Source: Eubacteriales bacterium
GTDB taxonomy: Bacteria; Bacillota; Clostridia; Lachnospirales; Lachnospiraceae
DNA: 64,000 bases
Direction: 5' to 3'
NCBI GenBank assembly: GCA_030537935.1
Contig: JAUNUY010000002.1
Span: forward strand, 1-64,000
This document shows, in pieces, positions 31,945-40,612 of the stretch. A model generated the notes under the pieces. It was not told where the DNA came from. It saw only the letters and a list, made by a program, of their open reading frames with translations, and did no database searches. Numbering within the stretch: position 1 is the stretch's first letter; the number at the start of each line of letters is the position of its first letter. Position numbers and translations under genes: made by a program.

Positions 31945-33702
31945 ATGAACGGAAAATTAAAACTGGTACTCCGCTCGAAAACGACGTGGCTCTGTGTCCT
32001 GTACTTATTGGTTTTCGGGCTTTCTTTATTTCGCGTTTGGCAACTGGGCCTCATGCCCGTTAAATATCTGGCCATCTTCGGCGTTATCGGCCTCTTGCTT
32101 TTTCTCATTATCTTACGCCTGGTGACCTATCATCTGAAGCGGATAAAAGTCGGCGGGTTTCTCCTACTGCTGATAAGCGTCCTTGCCATGTTCTGGGCTA
32201 CGCTTCAGGCATCCGGTATCGGTGATTTCTTTTCCTCACAAAAAACGGCAGTGCAGAAACGCACGATTGAAATCATCGTGTTGAAAAAAGCTCCTTATCA
32301 GAGTGTAACGGAGTTAAAAAAAGAAAACATTGCCGCGCCGTCCGAAGTCGATGCGGAAAATATCAAAAAGTTGGAGCAAAGTATTGAACGGGACTTTTCC
32401 GTTCAGCTACGATACAAAAAGACCAACTCATACGTCGATGCGGCGAATGCCCTGATGAGCAAAGAGTCACCCGCCATGGTGCTAAACAGCGATTATCGTG
32501 CCATGGTGGAAAATGCCATTCCGAATTTTGCGGACAAGACGCGAATCCTTTATTCCATTTCTTTAGAGGAAGAAGTGCACCTGACACATAATATCGGTGA
32601 CATCGCGACGGAACCGTTTAACATTTATCTGAGCGGTAACGACCAATTCGGTGATTTGACGGCGGAGGGCCGCAGTGACACGAATATCATCGCTTCGGTT
32701 AATCCCAAAACACGGGAAATTCTCCTGACCTCCGTGCCGCGCGACTATTATGTGGAAATGGCCATTTCCCAGCCGGGGGCCTATGATAAGTTGACGCATG
32801 CATCGAACTTCGGTACGAAGGCTTCGGTGGAAACCTTGGAAAACCTTTTGGATATCAAGATTTCCTATTATATCAAGATAAACTTTTCTTCCTTGATTAA
32901 AATCGTCGATGCCGTAGACGGTATCCGCGTCGATAATCCGGAGGCATTCAATACTTACGACATCAGCGAACTGCCTTTCGATTTTCCTAAAGGTAATATC
33001 GAGCTCTCGGGCAAGCAGGCCCTTGCCTACTCTCGTGAACGGTACTTCTTCGGCGACGAAAGGGTCCGCGGACAGAATCAGCAACGTGTTATTGCGGGAC
33101 TCATCCAAAAGATTACGTCCCCCGAATACATCATCAACTTCGGCACCATCCTGAGTAACCTCGGTAATATCTACGAGACCAACTTAACGCAGGATGAAAT
33201 CGGTTCCCTCATTCGCATGCAGCTGGATGATAACCGGCCTTGGAAGATTCAAAGCATCAGCCTAAACGGTGCCGGTGCCACCGGCTACTACAGCTATATG
33301 ATGCCGGATGCCGCACTCTATGTCATGATGCCTTACAAGGAAACCATTGACTACGCAAAAGAGTGTATCGAAAAAATATTTAAAGGGACGGCTTTTACCG
33401 TAACGGACAAATATTACGAACCCGTCAATCCGACCATCCTGGACGGCAATACGAATGCCCCCGTCACCCCCTATTCGCCGCCCACATCACCGGAACCGGA
33501 GACGAACTATTATCAACCGCCGACACCGACCCGGCCGGTTGAAACACCGGACGTACCGGTAGAACCCGCACCTGCCGTGGAGCCGGAAACACCGTCCGCA
33601 ACGCCGGTTGAACCCCCGGCACCGACACCTACAGAACCGCAACCGCCCGTGGCACCCGTAACACCGCCGCCGGAATCACCGGTTGCACCCGACGGAAACT
33701 AA
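31945..33702 (+). CDS. LytR-CpsA-Psr (LCP) family cell-wall polymer ligase
   Basis: A 585-residue membrane protein. Three hydrophobic helices lie in about residues 14-95, then an extracellular region with an accessory domain and the LCP domain (about 215-480). The LCP core shows GRSDTNIIASVNPKTREILLTSVPRDYYVE and LSGKQALAYSRERY...RGQNQQRVI with conserved arginines for the polyprenyl pyrophosphate. A proline/glutamate/threonine-rich tail (about 495-585) probably spans or contacts the wall. LCP proteins attach teichoic acids or capsules to peptidoglycan. The ATG follows AAAGGAAC. Confidence 0.93.
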   Translation: MNGKLKLVLRSKTTWLCVLYLLVFGLSLFRVWQLGLMPVKYLAIFGVIGLLLFLIILRLVTYHLKRIKVGGFLLLLISVLAMFWATLQASGIGDFFSSQKTAVQKRTIEIIVLKKAPYQSVTELKKENIAAPSEVDAENIKKLEQSIERDFSVQLRYKKTNSYVDAANALMSKESPAMVLNSDYRAMVENAIPNFADKTRILYSISLEEEVHLTHNIGDIATEPFNIYLSGNDQFGDLTAEGRSDTNIIASVNPKTREILLTSVPRDYYVEMAISQPGAYDKLTHASNFGTKASVETLENLLDIKISYYIKINFSSLIKIVDAVDGIRVDNPEAFNTYDISELPFDFPKGNIELSGKQALAYSRERYFFGDERVRGQNQQRVIAGLIQKITSPEYIINFGTILSNLGNIYETNLTQDEIGSLIRMQLDDNRPWKIQSISLNGAGATGYYSYMMPDAALYVMMPYKETIDYAKECIEKIFKGTAFTVTDKYYEPVNPTILDGNTNAPVTPYSPPTSPEPETNYYQPPTPTRPVETPDVPVEPAPAVEPETPSATPVEPPAPTPTEPQPPVAPVTPPPESPVAPDGN

Positions 33703-33725
33703 TCCGTAATTGAAAGGAGAATGAA

Positions 33726-34970
33726 ATGAAGCCCAAGAAAGTACTTGGCTACCTTGCCGCCCTGGGTTATGCGGCAATCATCGGATTTTCTTTTATCTTT
33801 GTAAAAGGGATCCTGAATTATGCGGACGTCATTGACGTATTGATGTTCCGTTTCGCCCTGGCATTTATCCCCCTGCTCATCCTCTATCCGCTACGCAGGA
33901 AACAATGCACTTTCACCTGGAAGCGCGTGAAAGTGTTGCTCTTTCTCGGTCTGTTCTATCCGCTGATTTTCTTCGGTATGCAGACGGTGGCGCTGAGTGT
34001 CTCCTCTTCCATTGAAATCAGTGCCGTACAGGCGACGGCACCCGTATTCACGTTGATTTTAGCGGCCGTCATTCTGAAAGAGCACACGAACCTCTTGCAG
34101 AAGTTCTCCGTCCTCCTCTGCGTGGGTGGCGTGGTCTACATCGTCGTGATGAAGTTCTTGAAAAATACCTCTCCGCGTATGGAAGGACTGGCCATCGCCC
34201 TAATTTCAACACTGGCGTTCGCCATCTATACCGTATTGGCGAAGAAACATAAGAAGAACTATACGAACTATGAAATGCTGTTTGTAACGGTCGGTTCGGG
34301 CTTTTCATATCTCCTGGTCATTTCTCTGATAAAGAACACCGCCATGGGCACGCTCAATCAGCTGTTTACGCCATGGACCAACGCGGAATTCTCCGTCGGT
34401 CTCATCTATCTGTCGATACTTTCGACCTTAATCAGCGGTTTCCTCATCAACTTCGCGCTGGCGAATATTGATGCATCCAAGATGGTCGTATTTAACAACC
34501 TCGGTACTGTTATTCAGATTCTGGCCGGTGTCATTATCCTGAGTGAAACGCTGTTTCCGTCCCATATCGTCGGATCGATTATGATTATTCTCGGTCTTTT
34601 GGGTGTGAACCTCTTGGGACAGGTGGACGACGTAAAGAACTATGTTCCGATTTTCTGGGTCATCGGTTCCGTGGTGTCATTCATCACCGCCATCTTTACC
34701 TTCTTCATGGGATCGCAGAACATGAGTTACTACTACTTGGATATGGATACGTTGCGGACCTTGTCACTGGCGGACTCCAACCTGGCCTCGGTCGGTTCAA
34801 ATTATGCCATTTCGTTCTATGTCATCACCATGATCTTTACACTGGTCGGTATCGGCTTCGCCATTCTCTATTACCTCTCATCCAAACGACTGGCAGCCAT
34901 CAAACGTAACGAGATGGAAGGACGCATCAGCTATCCGCAGTATCCGAAGGATGCGACGTCCGGACACTAG
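33726..34970 (+). CDS. EamA/DMT family transporter with C-terminal membrane extension
   Basis: A 414-residue membrane protein. Two EamA repeats of five helices fill about residues 5-300 (KPKKVLGYLAALGYAAIIGFS at the start; a repeat junction near residue 155). Unlike typical members of about 300 residues, a further two helices lie at about 308-330 and 365-385, followed by a basic tail. DMT transporters export or import amino acids and other metabolites; the substrate is not evident. The ATG follows AAAGGAG 23 bases after the LCP gene, so the two are probably co-transcribed. Confidence 0.88.
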   Translation: MKPKKVLGYLAALGYAAIIGFSFIFVKGILNYADVIDVLMFRFALAFIPLLILYPLRRKQCTFTWKRVKVLLFLGLFYPLIFFGMQTVALSVSSSIEISAVQATAPVFTLILAAVILKEHTNLLQKFSVLLCVGGVVYIVVMKFLKNTSPRMEGLAIALISTLAFAIYTVLAKKHKKNYTNYEMLFVTVGSGFSYLLVISLIKNTAMGTLNQLFTPWTNAEFSVGLIYLSILSTLISGFLINFALANIDASKMVVFNNLGTVIQILAGVIILSETLFPSHIVGSIMIILGLLGVNLLGQVDDVKNYVPIFWVIGSVVSFITAIFTFFMGSQNMSYYYLDMDTLRTLSLADSNLASVGSNYAISFYVITMIFTLVGIGFAILYYLSSKRLAAIKRNEMEGRISYPQYPKDATSGH

Positions 34971-35037
34971 TTCCTGTAAAAATGACAGTGATTCAATCAT
35001 CAAATACAAAAACGACGGGTCTTTAAGAAACGACCCT

Positions 35038-35078
35038 GAAAAAATCGTCTTTCTCTGAGCGGAAAGACGATTTTTTAT
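35038..35078 (+). terminator. Terminator after EamA gene
   Basis: A 13-base stem (AAAATCGTCTTTC/GAAAGACGATTTT) with an 8-base loop and T-run. A smaller hairpin (GGGTC/GACCC, about 35017-35036) precedes it. Confidence 0.8.
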
Positions 35079-35146
35079 TGATGCTTCGTTGGCCGGTATC
35101 GTTGAATCCTTCCGAAATTCGACTATGTTTCACCTTGCACCGCAAC

Positions 35147-35175
35147 TTGACACCTAGCACATTTCGGGGTATCAT
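35147..35175 (+). promoter_or_regulatory. mecA promoter
   Basis: A perfect TTGACA (35147-35152) and TATCAT (35170-35175) are 17 bases apart, leaving a very short leader (about 15 bases) before the ATG. Confidence 0.75.
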
Positions 35176-35197
35176 AAACCGTAAGGAGGGATGGCAT

Positions 35198-35932
35198 ATG
35201 AAATTGGAAAAATTGAATGACAACCAAATCAAATGCACGCTTCATCCGACCGATCTTATCGAGCGGAAGCTGACACCGGAACATCTCTCGTACAACTCTG
35301 ACGGGATACAGGAATTGTTCCGGGATGTGCTGCATCTTGCCCGTGATAAATACGACTTTAATACGGAGGCCTCCCCGTTGATGGTGGAAGCCATTCCGTC
35401 CAAGAACTTCGTGTTGACCCTGCTCATCAGCAAGATTGACAATATCGAAGAGATTGATAATCGTTTCTCCACCTTTACGGACCGAATGCACAGTCTGTCC
35501 GTAAACATGACGGCGCCGAAGGGGAGCGAAAAATCGTTTGCGGCCCCGATAAAGGGGCCCGTGGGCGGTCCGACCGTAAAACGGCCGGGAGAGGCGGATG
35601 AGGCGGCCTACGAATTTGAAGGGATTCGAGATGTCTACCATCTTGCAAAGGTAGCACGCCATCTGGGTCATTTGGATAACTATCTGTATCAAAATCCGAA
35701 GAACAGGCATTATATCCTCTATGTTTGCAACAAATACTTCAACCAAAAACATTTTAACCACTATCTGGACTTTATCAGTGAGTACGGCAGACGCCTCTCC
35801 AATGAAAAAGTAAACGTAGGTTTTTTTGAAGAAAGTTACCGTTGCATCATACGACGTAATGCGCTGCAGGCCGTCAAAAACTACATCAATGCGGATGAAT
35901 CCGTAGAAAATATGAAACACCCCGTATCCTAA
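35198..35932 (+). CDS. mecA: Adaptor protein MecA
   Basis: A 244-residue Clp adaptor. The N-terminal substrate-binding domain starts MKLEKLNDNQIKCTLHPTDL and continues through FRDVLHLARDKYDF; a low-complexity linker (about residues 110-150) leads to a C-terminal ClpC-binding domain with HLGHLDNYLYQNPKNRHYILYV. MecA directs unfolded or specific proteins to ClpCP. The start is the ATG 8 bases after AAGGAGG; a nearer ATG (35191) is out of frame. It is monocistronic. Confidence 0.92.
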   Translation: MKLEKLNDNQIKCTLHPTDLIERKLTPEHLSYNSDGIQELFRDVLHLARDKYDFNTEASPLMVEAIPSKNFVLTLLISKIDNIEEIDNRFSTFTDRMHSLSVNMTAPKGSEKSFAAPIKGPVGGPTVKRPGEADEAAYEFEGIRDVYHLAKVARHLGHLDNYLYQNPKNRHYILYVCNKYFNQKHFNHYLDFISEYGRRLSNEKVNVGFFEESYRCIIRRNALQAVKNYINADESVENMKHPVS

Positions 35933-35950
35933 GATACGGGGTGTTTCATA
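35911..35950. terminator. Bidirectional terminator between mecA and murG
   Basis: A perfect 18-base stem (35911-35928/35933-35950) with a 4-base loop overlaps the mecA stop codon. T-rich sequence flanks the right side and A-rich sequence the left, serving both convergent genes. Confidence 0.85.
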
Positions 35951-35964
35951 TTTGCACCGACAGC

Positions 35965-37062
35965 TTATGCCTCCGGTACGGCATTTCCCTTTGTACGTTC
36001 CACAATCAGGTCATCGAACAAATCCAGCAAGATATCAACCGCCCGTCCGGCACCGGCTGCAACCATCTTCTCCACGTATTCACCGGCATGGGTCGTAACA
36101 TGCGTCAATGCTTCCTGCAAAGAATTGATGGTCAATTGCTCCTCCGGAAGTACGTAAGCAAAGCCCGCCCGCTCGAAGGCGGCGGCATTCAGGATTTGGT
36201 CGCCGCGACTGGCTGCCTTTGTCAGCGGTATGAGAATGTGCGGCTTCTTCAATGCCAACAATTCGCCGATGGCATTGGCCCCGGCACGGGAAATGACAAC
36301 ATCCGCCACGGCCAACAGATGCGGCAACTCCTCATTTACATATTCATACTGTACATACCCGTCCATCCCCGTCAAATCCGTCCGCAACTTGCCGCGACCG
36401 CAAAGATGAATAATATCAAATGATGCAGACAACACGTCCAAGTGACGATGAATGACCTTGTTGATATTCAAGGCACCTTGTGAACCGCCCATAATCAACA
36501 AGACGGGCTTCTTCCCCTGCAAGCCGGTCAATACCCGACCTTCCGCGGCATCTCCCTGCAGCAACGTTTCCCGGATGGGCAGGCCCGTCAGCATGGCACG
36601 TTCTTCGGGTAAATAACGCAAGGTCTCCTCGAAGTTACAGCATATTCGATCCGCCTTCGGTATGGACAGTTTGTTGGCCAATCCGGGCGTAAGGTCCGAC
36701 TCGTGTATGACAATCGGTACCTTGTATTTTTTTGCGGCAAAAATAACCGGTACCGTGACGAACCCGCCTTTGGAGAAGACAATATCCGGTTGCAATTCCC
36801 GGATAATCCGCTTTGCCTGATGAAGTCCTCGGAAGACACGAAAGCCGTCCGTAATGTTCTTCATGGCAAGTTGACGCCGCAGTTTGCCGGAAGAAATGCC
36901 GATGTATTCAATCCCTTCGCGCGTAACGAGATCCCGTTCAATGCCTTCATAGGAGCCGATGTAGGTGATGCGGTATCCCCGATCACGAAGTCCCGGCAAC
37001 AGTGCCAGATTCGGTGTGACATGACCGGCCGTCCCGCCACCGGTTAAGATGATGTGCTTCAA
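35965..37062 (-). CDS. murG: UDP-N-acetylglucosamine transferase MurG (undecaprenyl-PP-MurNAc-pentapeptide)
   Basis: A 365-residue GT28 enzyme that adds GlcNAc to lipid I to make lipid II on the inner membrane face. ILTGGGTAGHVTPNLAL (N-terminal glycine loop), FSKGGFVTVPVIFAA, IHESDLTPGLANK, LLIMGGSQGALNIN and SRAGANAIGE are intact. The start is a TTG after AAAGGGG, giving the usual MKHIILTGGG N-terminus; the ATG six codons upstream has no RBS. It lies outside any mur/dcw cluster. Confidence 0.93.
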   Translation of the reverse strand: MKHIILTGGGTAGHVTPNLALLPGLRDRGYRITYIGSYEGIERDLVTREGIEYIGISSGKLRRQLAMKNITDGFRVFRGLHQAKRIIRELQPDIVFSKGGFVTVPVIFAAKKYKVPIVIHESDLTPGLANKLSIPKADRICCNFEETLRYLPEERAMLTGLPIRETLLQGDAAEGRVLTGLQGKKPVLLIMGGSQGALNINKVIHRHLDVLSASFDIIHLCGRGKLRTDLTGMDGYVQYEYVNEELPHLLAVADVVISRAGANAIGELLALKKPHILIPLTKAASRGDQILNAAAFERAGFAYVLPEEQLTINSLQEALTHVTTHAGEYVEKMVAAGAGRAVDILLDLFDDLIVERTKGNAVPEA

Positions 37063-37119
37063 AATTTCGCCCCTTTCCATCCGTCGTCCGTCGTGATATA
37101 ATGACGATGACGGTACAGT

Positions 37120-37149
37120 TTGCCCCTGTCGTGATGTATGATGTATTAT
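37120..37149 (+). promoter_or_regulatory. Promoter of nucleosidase gene
   Basis: TTGCCC (37120-37125) and TATTAT (37144-37149) are 18 bases apart, about 48 bases before the mtnN start. Confidence 0.45.
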
Positions 37150-37197
37150 ACCACGCAACGGGGGCCTTTGCAATTTTCAGGGAGAGGACGGATACGA

Positions 37198-37890
37198 ATG
37201 AAAACGGGAATTATCGGTGCCATGGCACAAGAAGTGGAAGCCCTGACAGAGGGCATGGAAAGCGTAACGATACGGGAAATCGCAGGTCGGAAATTTTATG
37301 TCGGCCGTTATCACGGATGTGATGTCGTGGTCGTGGAATCGGGCATCGGGAAGGTGAATGCCGCCGTAACGGCACAGATTCTCATCGACCGCTTTGAAAT
37401 ACGCAGCCTTATCAATACGGGGATTGCGGGGGCCCTTTCTCCCCGTGTAAATATCGGAGACGTCATCCTCAGTACGGACGTCGCGCAATATGACGTGGAC
37501 GTCACCGCCTTCGGTCATGCACCGGGACAGATTCCCGGCATGGCAATGCGCACTTGGACCGCCTCGGATTTCTTGCGGGAAGCGGCCGCCGGGGTACAAA
37601 TCGGCGGCGGACGCATCTATGCCGGCCGTATCATCACGGGCGATCGCTTTCTGGCGGACGATACGGAAAAGCGACATCTCTACCAACTTTGGCAGGCCGA
37701 TTGCGTGGAAATGGAGGGCGCGGCCATCGCACAGACGGCTTCTATGAACAATATCCCCTTTCTCGTCGTCCGTTCCATCTCTGATAAAGCGGACGGCACG
37801 GCGGATATGGACTACGACCGTTTTTGCGGTATCGCTTCGGCAAATTCCCTTGCGGTCATCAATCATCTCTGCAATACAAACACCATATAA
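37198..37890 (+). CDS. mtnN: 5'-methylthioadenosine/S-adenosylhomocysteine nucleosidase
   Basis: A 230-residue PNP-fold hydrolase that removes adenine from methylthioadenosine and S-adenosylhomocysteine, recycling SAM by-products. TGIIGAMAQEVEAL, ESGIGKVNAAVTAQ, NTGIAGALSP, VEMEGAAIAQTA and the catalytic aspartate in RSISDKADG are present. The start is the ATG after GGGAGAGGA, at the usual MKTGIIGAM N-terminus. Confidence 0.95.
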   Translation: MKTGIIGAMAQEVEALTEGMESVTIREIAGRKFYVGRYHGCDVVVVESGIGKVNAAVTAQILIDRFEIRSLINTGIAGALSPRVNIGDVILSTDVAQYDVDVTAFGHAPGQIPGMAMRTWTASDFLREAAAGVQIGGGRIYAGRIITGDRFLADDTEKRHLYQLWQADCVEMEGAAIAQTASMNNIPFLVVRSISDKADGTADMDYDRFCGIASANSLAVINHLCNTNTI

Positions 37891-37897
37891 GCAAATA

Positions 37898-37935
37898 AAG
37901 GCATCGACCGCATGAACTGTGGCCGATGCCGTTTC
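37898..37935 (+). terminator. Hairpin after mtnN
   Basis: GGCATCG...CGATGCC with an inner mismatch forms a stem followed by GTTTCC. It is a modest terminator between two convergent genes (mtnN and azlD). Confidence 0.55.
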
Positions 37936-37940
37936 CTGTC

Positions 37941-38267
37941 TCAGACAATACGTAATAGTATCATATATACCGCCGTACCGCCACCGATGGACAGCAACAT
38001 GTTGTGAAAACGTCGGTGGACGACCACCACGAAGAGGGCGGCCGCCAAATGAATCCCGATCTCCCGAACATTCAAGGTAATGTCCTTAAAACAAAATACC
38101 ACCAACATGGCGATGACCGCAAAGGGCAGCACCTTCCCCAGATAGACGATGGCTGGCGGTAACTGTTGTGCATTCCGAAAGATGGTAAACGGCAGCAGGC
38201 GAATCAGGTAGGTCAATCCCGCCACAATAGCCACAACAGCCACGGACTCGTTAAACGGCAGTCTCAT
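37941..38267 (-). CDS. azlD: Branched-chain amino acid transport protein, AzlD family
   Basis: A 108-residue protein with four hydrophobic helices and a conserved LTYLIRLLPFTIF near the N-terminus. AzlD is the small partner of AzlC in an exporter of branched-chain amino acids and analogues. The start is the ATG after GGGGAGGGG, overlapping the azlC stop by 17 bases. The pair may protect against excess imported leucine-type substrates. Confidence 0.88.
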   Translation of the reverse strand: MRLPFNESVAVVAIVAGLTYLIRLLPFTIFRNAQQLPPAIVYLGKVLPFAVIAMLVVFCFKDITLNVREIGIHLAAALFVVVVHRRFHNMLLSIGGGTAVYMILLRIV

Positions 38268-38958
38268 AATCGTCCCCTCCCTTCTGAATCTGCGGTTTGA
38301 AGATAAAGAGGGCAACTATGATGCCGACCATGGAGACCGCAACAAAATATGCCCGTCCGAAAATCGGCAGACAGATAAGCGGAACGATGAAACCGATGAC
38401 GGCGGGCAGATGGCGTTTTACACTCTGCCACTGATCCACCGCAATGACGATAAACAGGGCCGTCATCGTGAAATCAATCCCCGTCGTGTCAAATGGAATG
38501 CGGTCGCCCAGCAGGGCGCCAATCGTACAACCGCCAATCCAATATAGATGATTCAGTCCCGCCACCGCGAGGCGAAATGCCTTTTCATCAATGTCCGGCA
38601 AAATCCGGGCCGTACACTGGATGGAATACGTTTCGTCCGTAATCGTATGAATCATGTACGGTTTCAGCCAGCGAAAATCCCCGTACTTGTCCAAGAGGGA
38701 AATTCCGTAAAACATATAGCGGCAATTGACCGTCAATGTCAGCATCACGCAGGCCAGGGGGTCGTAACTCATACTCAACAGCCCCAAGGCGACAAACTGC
38801 ATGCTCCCGCCGAAAATGGTCACCGCCATCAGCACGGCCCACGGCACGCCGTAGCCCAGCTTACTCAATAATATTCCGAACGCCATCCCCATGAAACCGT
38901 ACCCCAGTAATATGGGCACGGTGAAGGGAAAAGCGTACCGCAACGCTCTCCTCACCAT
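38251..38958 (-). CDS. azlC: Branched-chain amino acid exporter, AzlC family
   Basis: A 235-residue polytopic membrane protein. AFPFTVPILLGYGFMGMAFGILLSKLGYG, the GGSMQFVALGLL segment and NCRYMFYGISLLDKY with TDETYSI identify the AzlC/YgaZ family. It lies 14 bases after birA on the same strand, so the azlCD pair probably belongs to the birA transcript. The ATG at 38958 is only 3 bases from GGGAG; the next codon (GTG) has better spacing. Confidence 0.9.
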   Translation of the reverse strand: MVRRALRYAFPFTVPILLGYGFMGMAFGILLSKLGYGVPWAVLMAVTIFGGSMQFVALGLLSMSYDPLACVMLTLTVNCRYMFYGISLLDKYGDFRWLKPYMIHTITDETYSIQCTARILPDIDEKAFRLAVAGLNHLYWIGGCTIGALLGDRIPFDTTGIDFTMTALFIVIAVDQWQSVKRHLPAVIGFIVPLICLPIFGRAYFVAVSMVGIIVALFIFKPQIQKGGDDYETAV

Positions 38959-38972
38959 CTTCTCCCATTTCG

Positions 38973-39965
38973 TTACATGTCATCCGCTCCCCCATGCGGC
39001 GGTCGAATGAAAAACTCCCCGTAAGACATGATCCGACGCTTCCCGCCCATGGAAAGAATCAAACGGAAATGTTCGTCAATCCCCTCCACGACGGCCGCCG
39101 TCCAGGGATCTTTCTCCCGCAGACGACAGTCGATCTGCTGTCCTTTTTTATACAACTTCCCGTCATAGTAACGTACCAAATGCGGATCTGCCAAATCCCG
39201 ATAGTATTTTTCGACACGGCGGACAATGGCGGCCGCCAACTTCGCCTTGACGGCCGCATGACCGCCGCTTGGAAACAGAGCCGTCGCCGTCGGACGTACC
39301 GCCTCGGACAGCTCTTCGGGCCGCTCCGTATTAATACCGATACCCAAAATGATGTATTCCGGTCTGCCGCTTTCCAGATTGACGCTGCTTTCCGTCAAGA
39401 TGCCGGCCACCTTTGCATCACCGATATAGATATCGTTTACCCACTTGATGTGCGTCGCCAAGTCCGTCACCTCTTCAATACTCTCGGAGACCGCGACCGC
39501 GGCCATCGTCGTAATGACAAGGGATTTATCCAGCTGATAGTCCGGTGGCAGAAGGAATGACATATAAAGTCCGCAATCCGCCGGGGAATCGAAGCTGCGT
39601 CCCGTCCGGCCCCGACCTGCCGTCTGTGCCCTTGCAATCAGGACCTTGTTGACCGTCGGGTCGAGTCGATATGCATCCCGTAATACGTCATTCGTCGATG
39701 TCACCGTATCCAGTACTGTCAGGTCATAAGGCAGTGCCGCCATCCCGTAAGCATCCGCCACATCCGACGCCGTAATAATATCCAGACCATCCGGCAGGCG
39801 GTAACCGGTTCGCCCCGATTCCACCGGAATGCCGCGTTCCCGCATTCGCTTCACGGCCTTCCATACACCGGTCCTGCTGACGCCGAACGCCTCCGCCATC
39901 ATCTGCCCGGAAACGTAATCATCCTGCTTCTTCAAATAACGATAAATTTTTTCCGATAATTCCAT
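38973..39965 (-). CDS. birA: Biotin-[acetyl-CoA-carboxylase] ligase, bifunctional BirA type
   Basis: A 330-residue protein with an N-terminal winged helix-turn-helix (about residues 1-62, FGVSRTGVWKAVKRMRERG) and a biotin ligase domain: ARAQTAGRGRTGRSFDSP (biotinyl-AMP loop), HIKWVNDIYIGDAKVAGILTE and LGIGINT. It biotinylates carboxylase carriers and can repress biotin genes, as in BirA of Bacillus and E. coli. The start is the ATG after AAAGGAAACGGGG. It lies just downstream of the ribosomal operon terminator. Confidence 0.95.
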   Translation of the reverse strand: MELSEKIYRYLKKQDDYVSGQMMAEAFGVSRTGVWKAVKRMRERGIPVESGRTGYRLPDGLDIITASDVADAYGMAALPYDLTVLDTVTSTNDVLRDAYRLDPTVNKVLIARAQTAGRGRTGRSFDSPADCGLYMSFLLPPDYQLDKSLVITTMAAVAVSESIEEVTDLATHIKWVNDIYIGDAKVAGILTESSVNLESGRPEYIILGIGINTERPEELSEAVRPTATALFPSGGHAAVKAKLAAAIVRRVEKYYRDLADPHLVRYYDGKLYKKGQQIDCRLREKDPWTAAVVEGIDEHFRLILSMGGKRRIMSYGEFFIRPPHGGADDM

Positions 39966-40004
39966 CCCCGTTTCCTTTCCCGTGATGTCGTTACATTTCA
40001 TTTA

Positions 40005-40045
40005 AAACACAAAATCTTCGTCTGCGAGCAAACTCACAAACGAAG
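40005..40045 (-). terminator. Terminator of the ribosomal protein super-operon
   Basis: On the minus strand CTTCGT(t)TG(t)GAG pairs with CTC(g)CA(g)ACGAAG around a short loop and is followed by ATTTTGTGTTTT, 16 bases after the rplQ stop. Confidence 0.8.
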
Positions 40046-40060
40046 TTCCGTGTCGATTTG

Positions 40061-40591
40061 TTATACCAATTCCAGTAAAACTTCCATCGCGCCGTCGCCC
40101 TTGCGTTGTCCGATTTTAATAATACGGGTATATCCGCCGTTACGACCTTCATATTTCGGTGCAATCTCCGTAAACATCTTATCTACCATGTCTACGTACT
40201 GTGCACTCTTCTTCTTACCGTCTTCGGCAAGTTCCTTAACCGGATACAGGACTTTCATCATCTTGCGACGTGCGTGCAGTCGGGAAGCCTTATCTTTACG
40301 CACTTCCTTTTCCACTTCATCATAAACGGTTACTTTTTTACCGTCTACCACTTCGCTCACGCGTTTTCCGTCCTTGTCCTTACGTGCAACTTTTGCCTTC
40401 ACCGTAACCGTTTCAAAATTATCTTTTTCTTTTACGGCCATCGTAATCAATTTTTCCGCTTGTTTGCGAACTTCTTTCGCTTTCGCTTCCGTCGTTACGA
40501 TTTTTCCGTTATACAGAAGGTTGGTTACTTGATTGCGAAGTAAGGCTTTCCGCTGGCCGGAATTTCTGCCGAGCTTTCTGTACTTTGCCAT
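40061..40591 (-). CDS. rplQ: 50S ribosomal protein L17 with central insertion
   Basis: A 176-residue L17, about 50 longer than the usual 120-130. MAKYRKLGRNSGQRKALLRNQVTNLL and the C-terminal GGYTRIIKIGQRKGDGA are standard. The extra lysine- and valine-rich block lies at about residues 56-105, before HARRKMMKVLYP. Inserts here are known in some Clostridia. It is the last gene of the alpha unit, 21 bases after rpoA. Confidence 0.97.
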   Translation of the reverse strand: MAKYRKLGRNSGQRKALLRNQVTNLLYNGKIVTTEAKAKEVRKQAEKLITMAVKEKDNFETVTVKAKVARKDKDGKRVSEVVDGKKVTVYDEVEKEVRKDKASRLHARRKMMKVLYPVKELAEDGKKKSAQYVDMVDKMFTEIAPKYEGRNGGYTRIIKIGQRKGDGAMEVLLELV

Positions 40592-40612
40592 TACGACCTC
40601 CTAATGTGCTGA

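Noticed and set aside
37081-37119. A strong murG promoter on the minus strand
   Set aside because: Only a weak TATATC-like -10 with no good -35 was found, so no site is reported.
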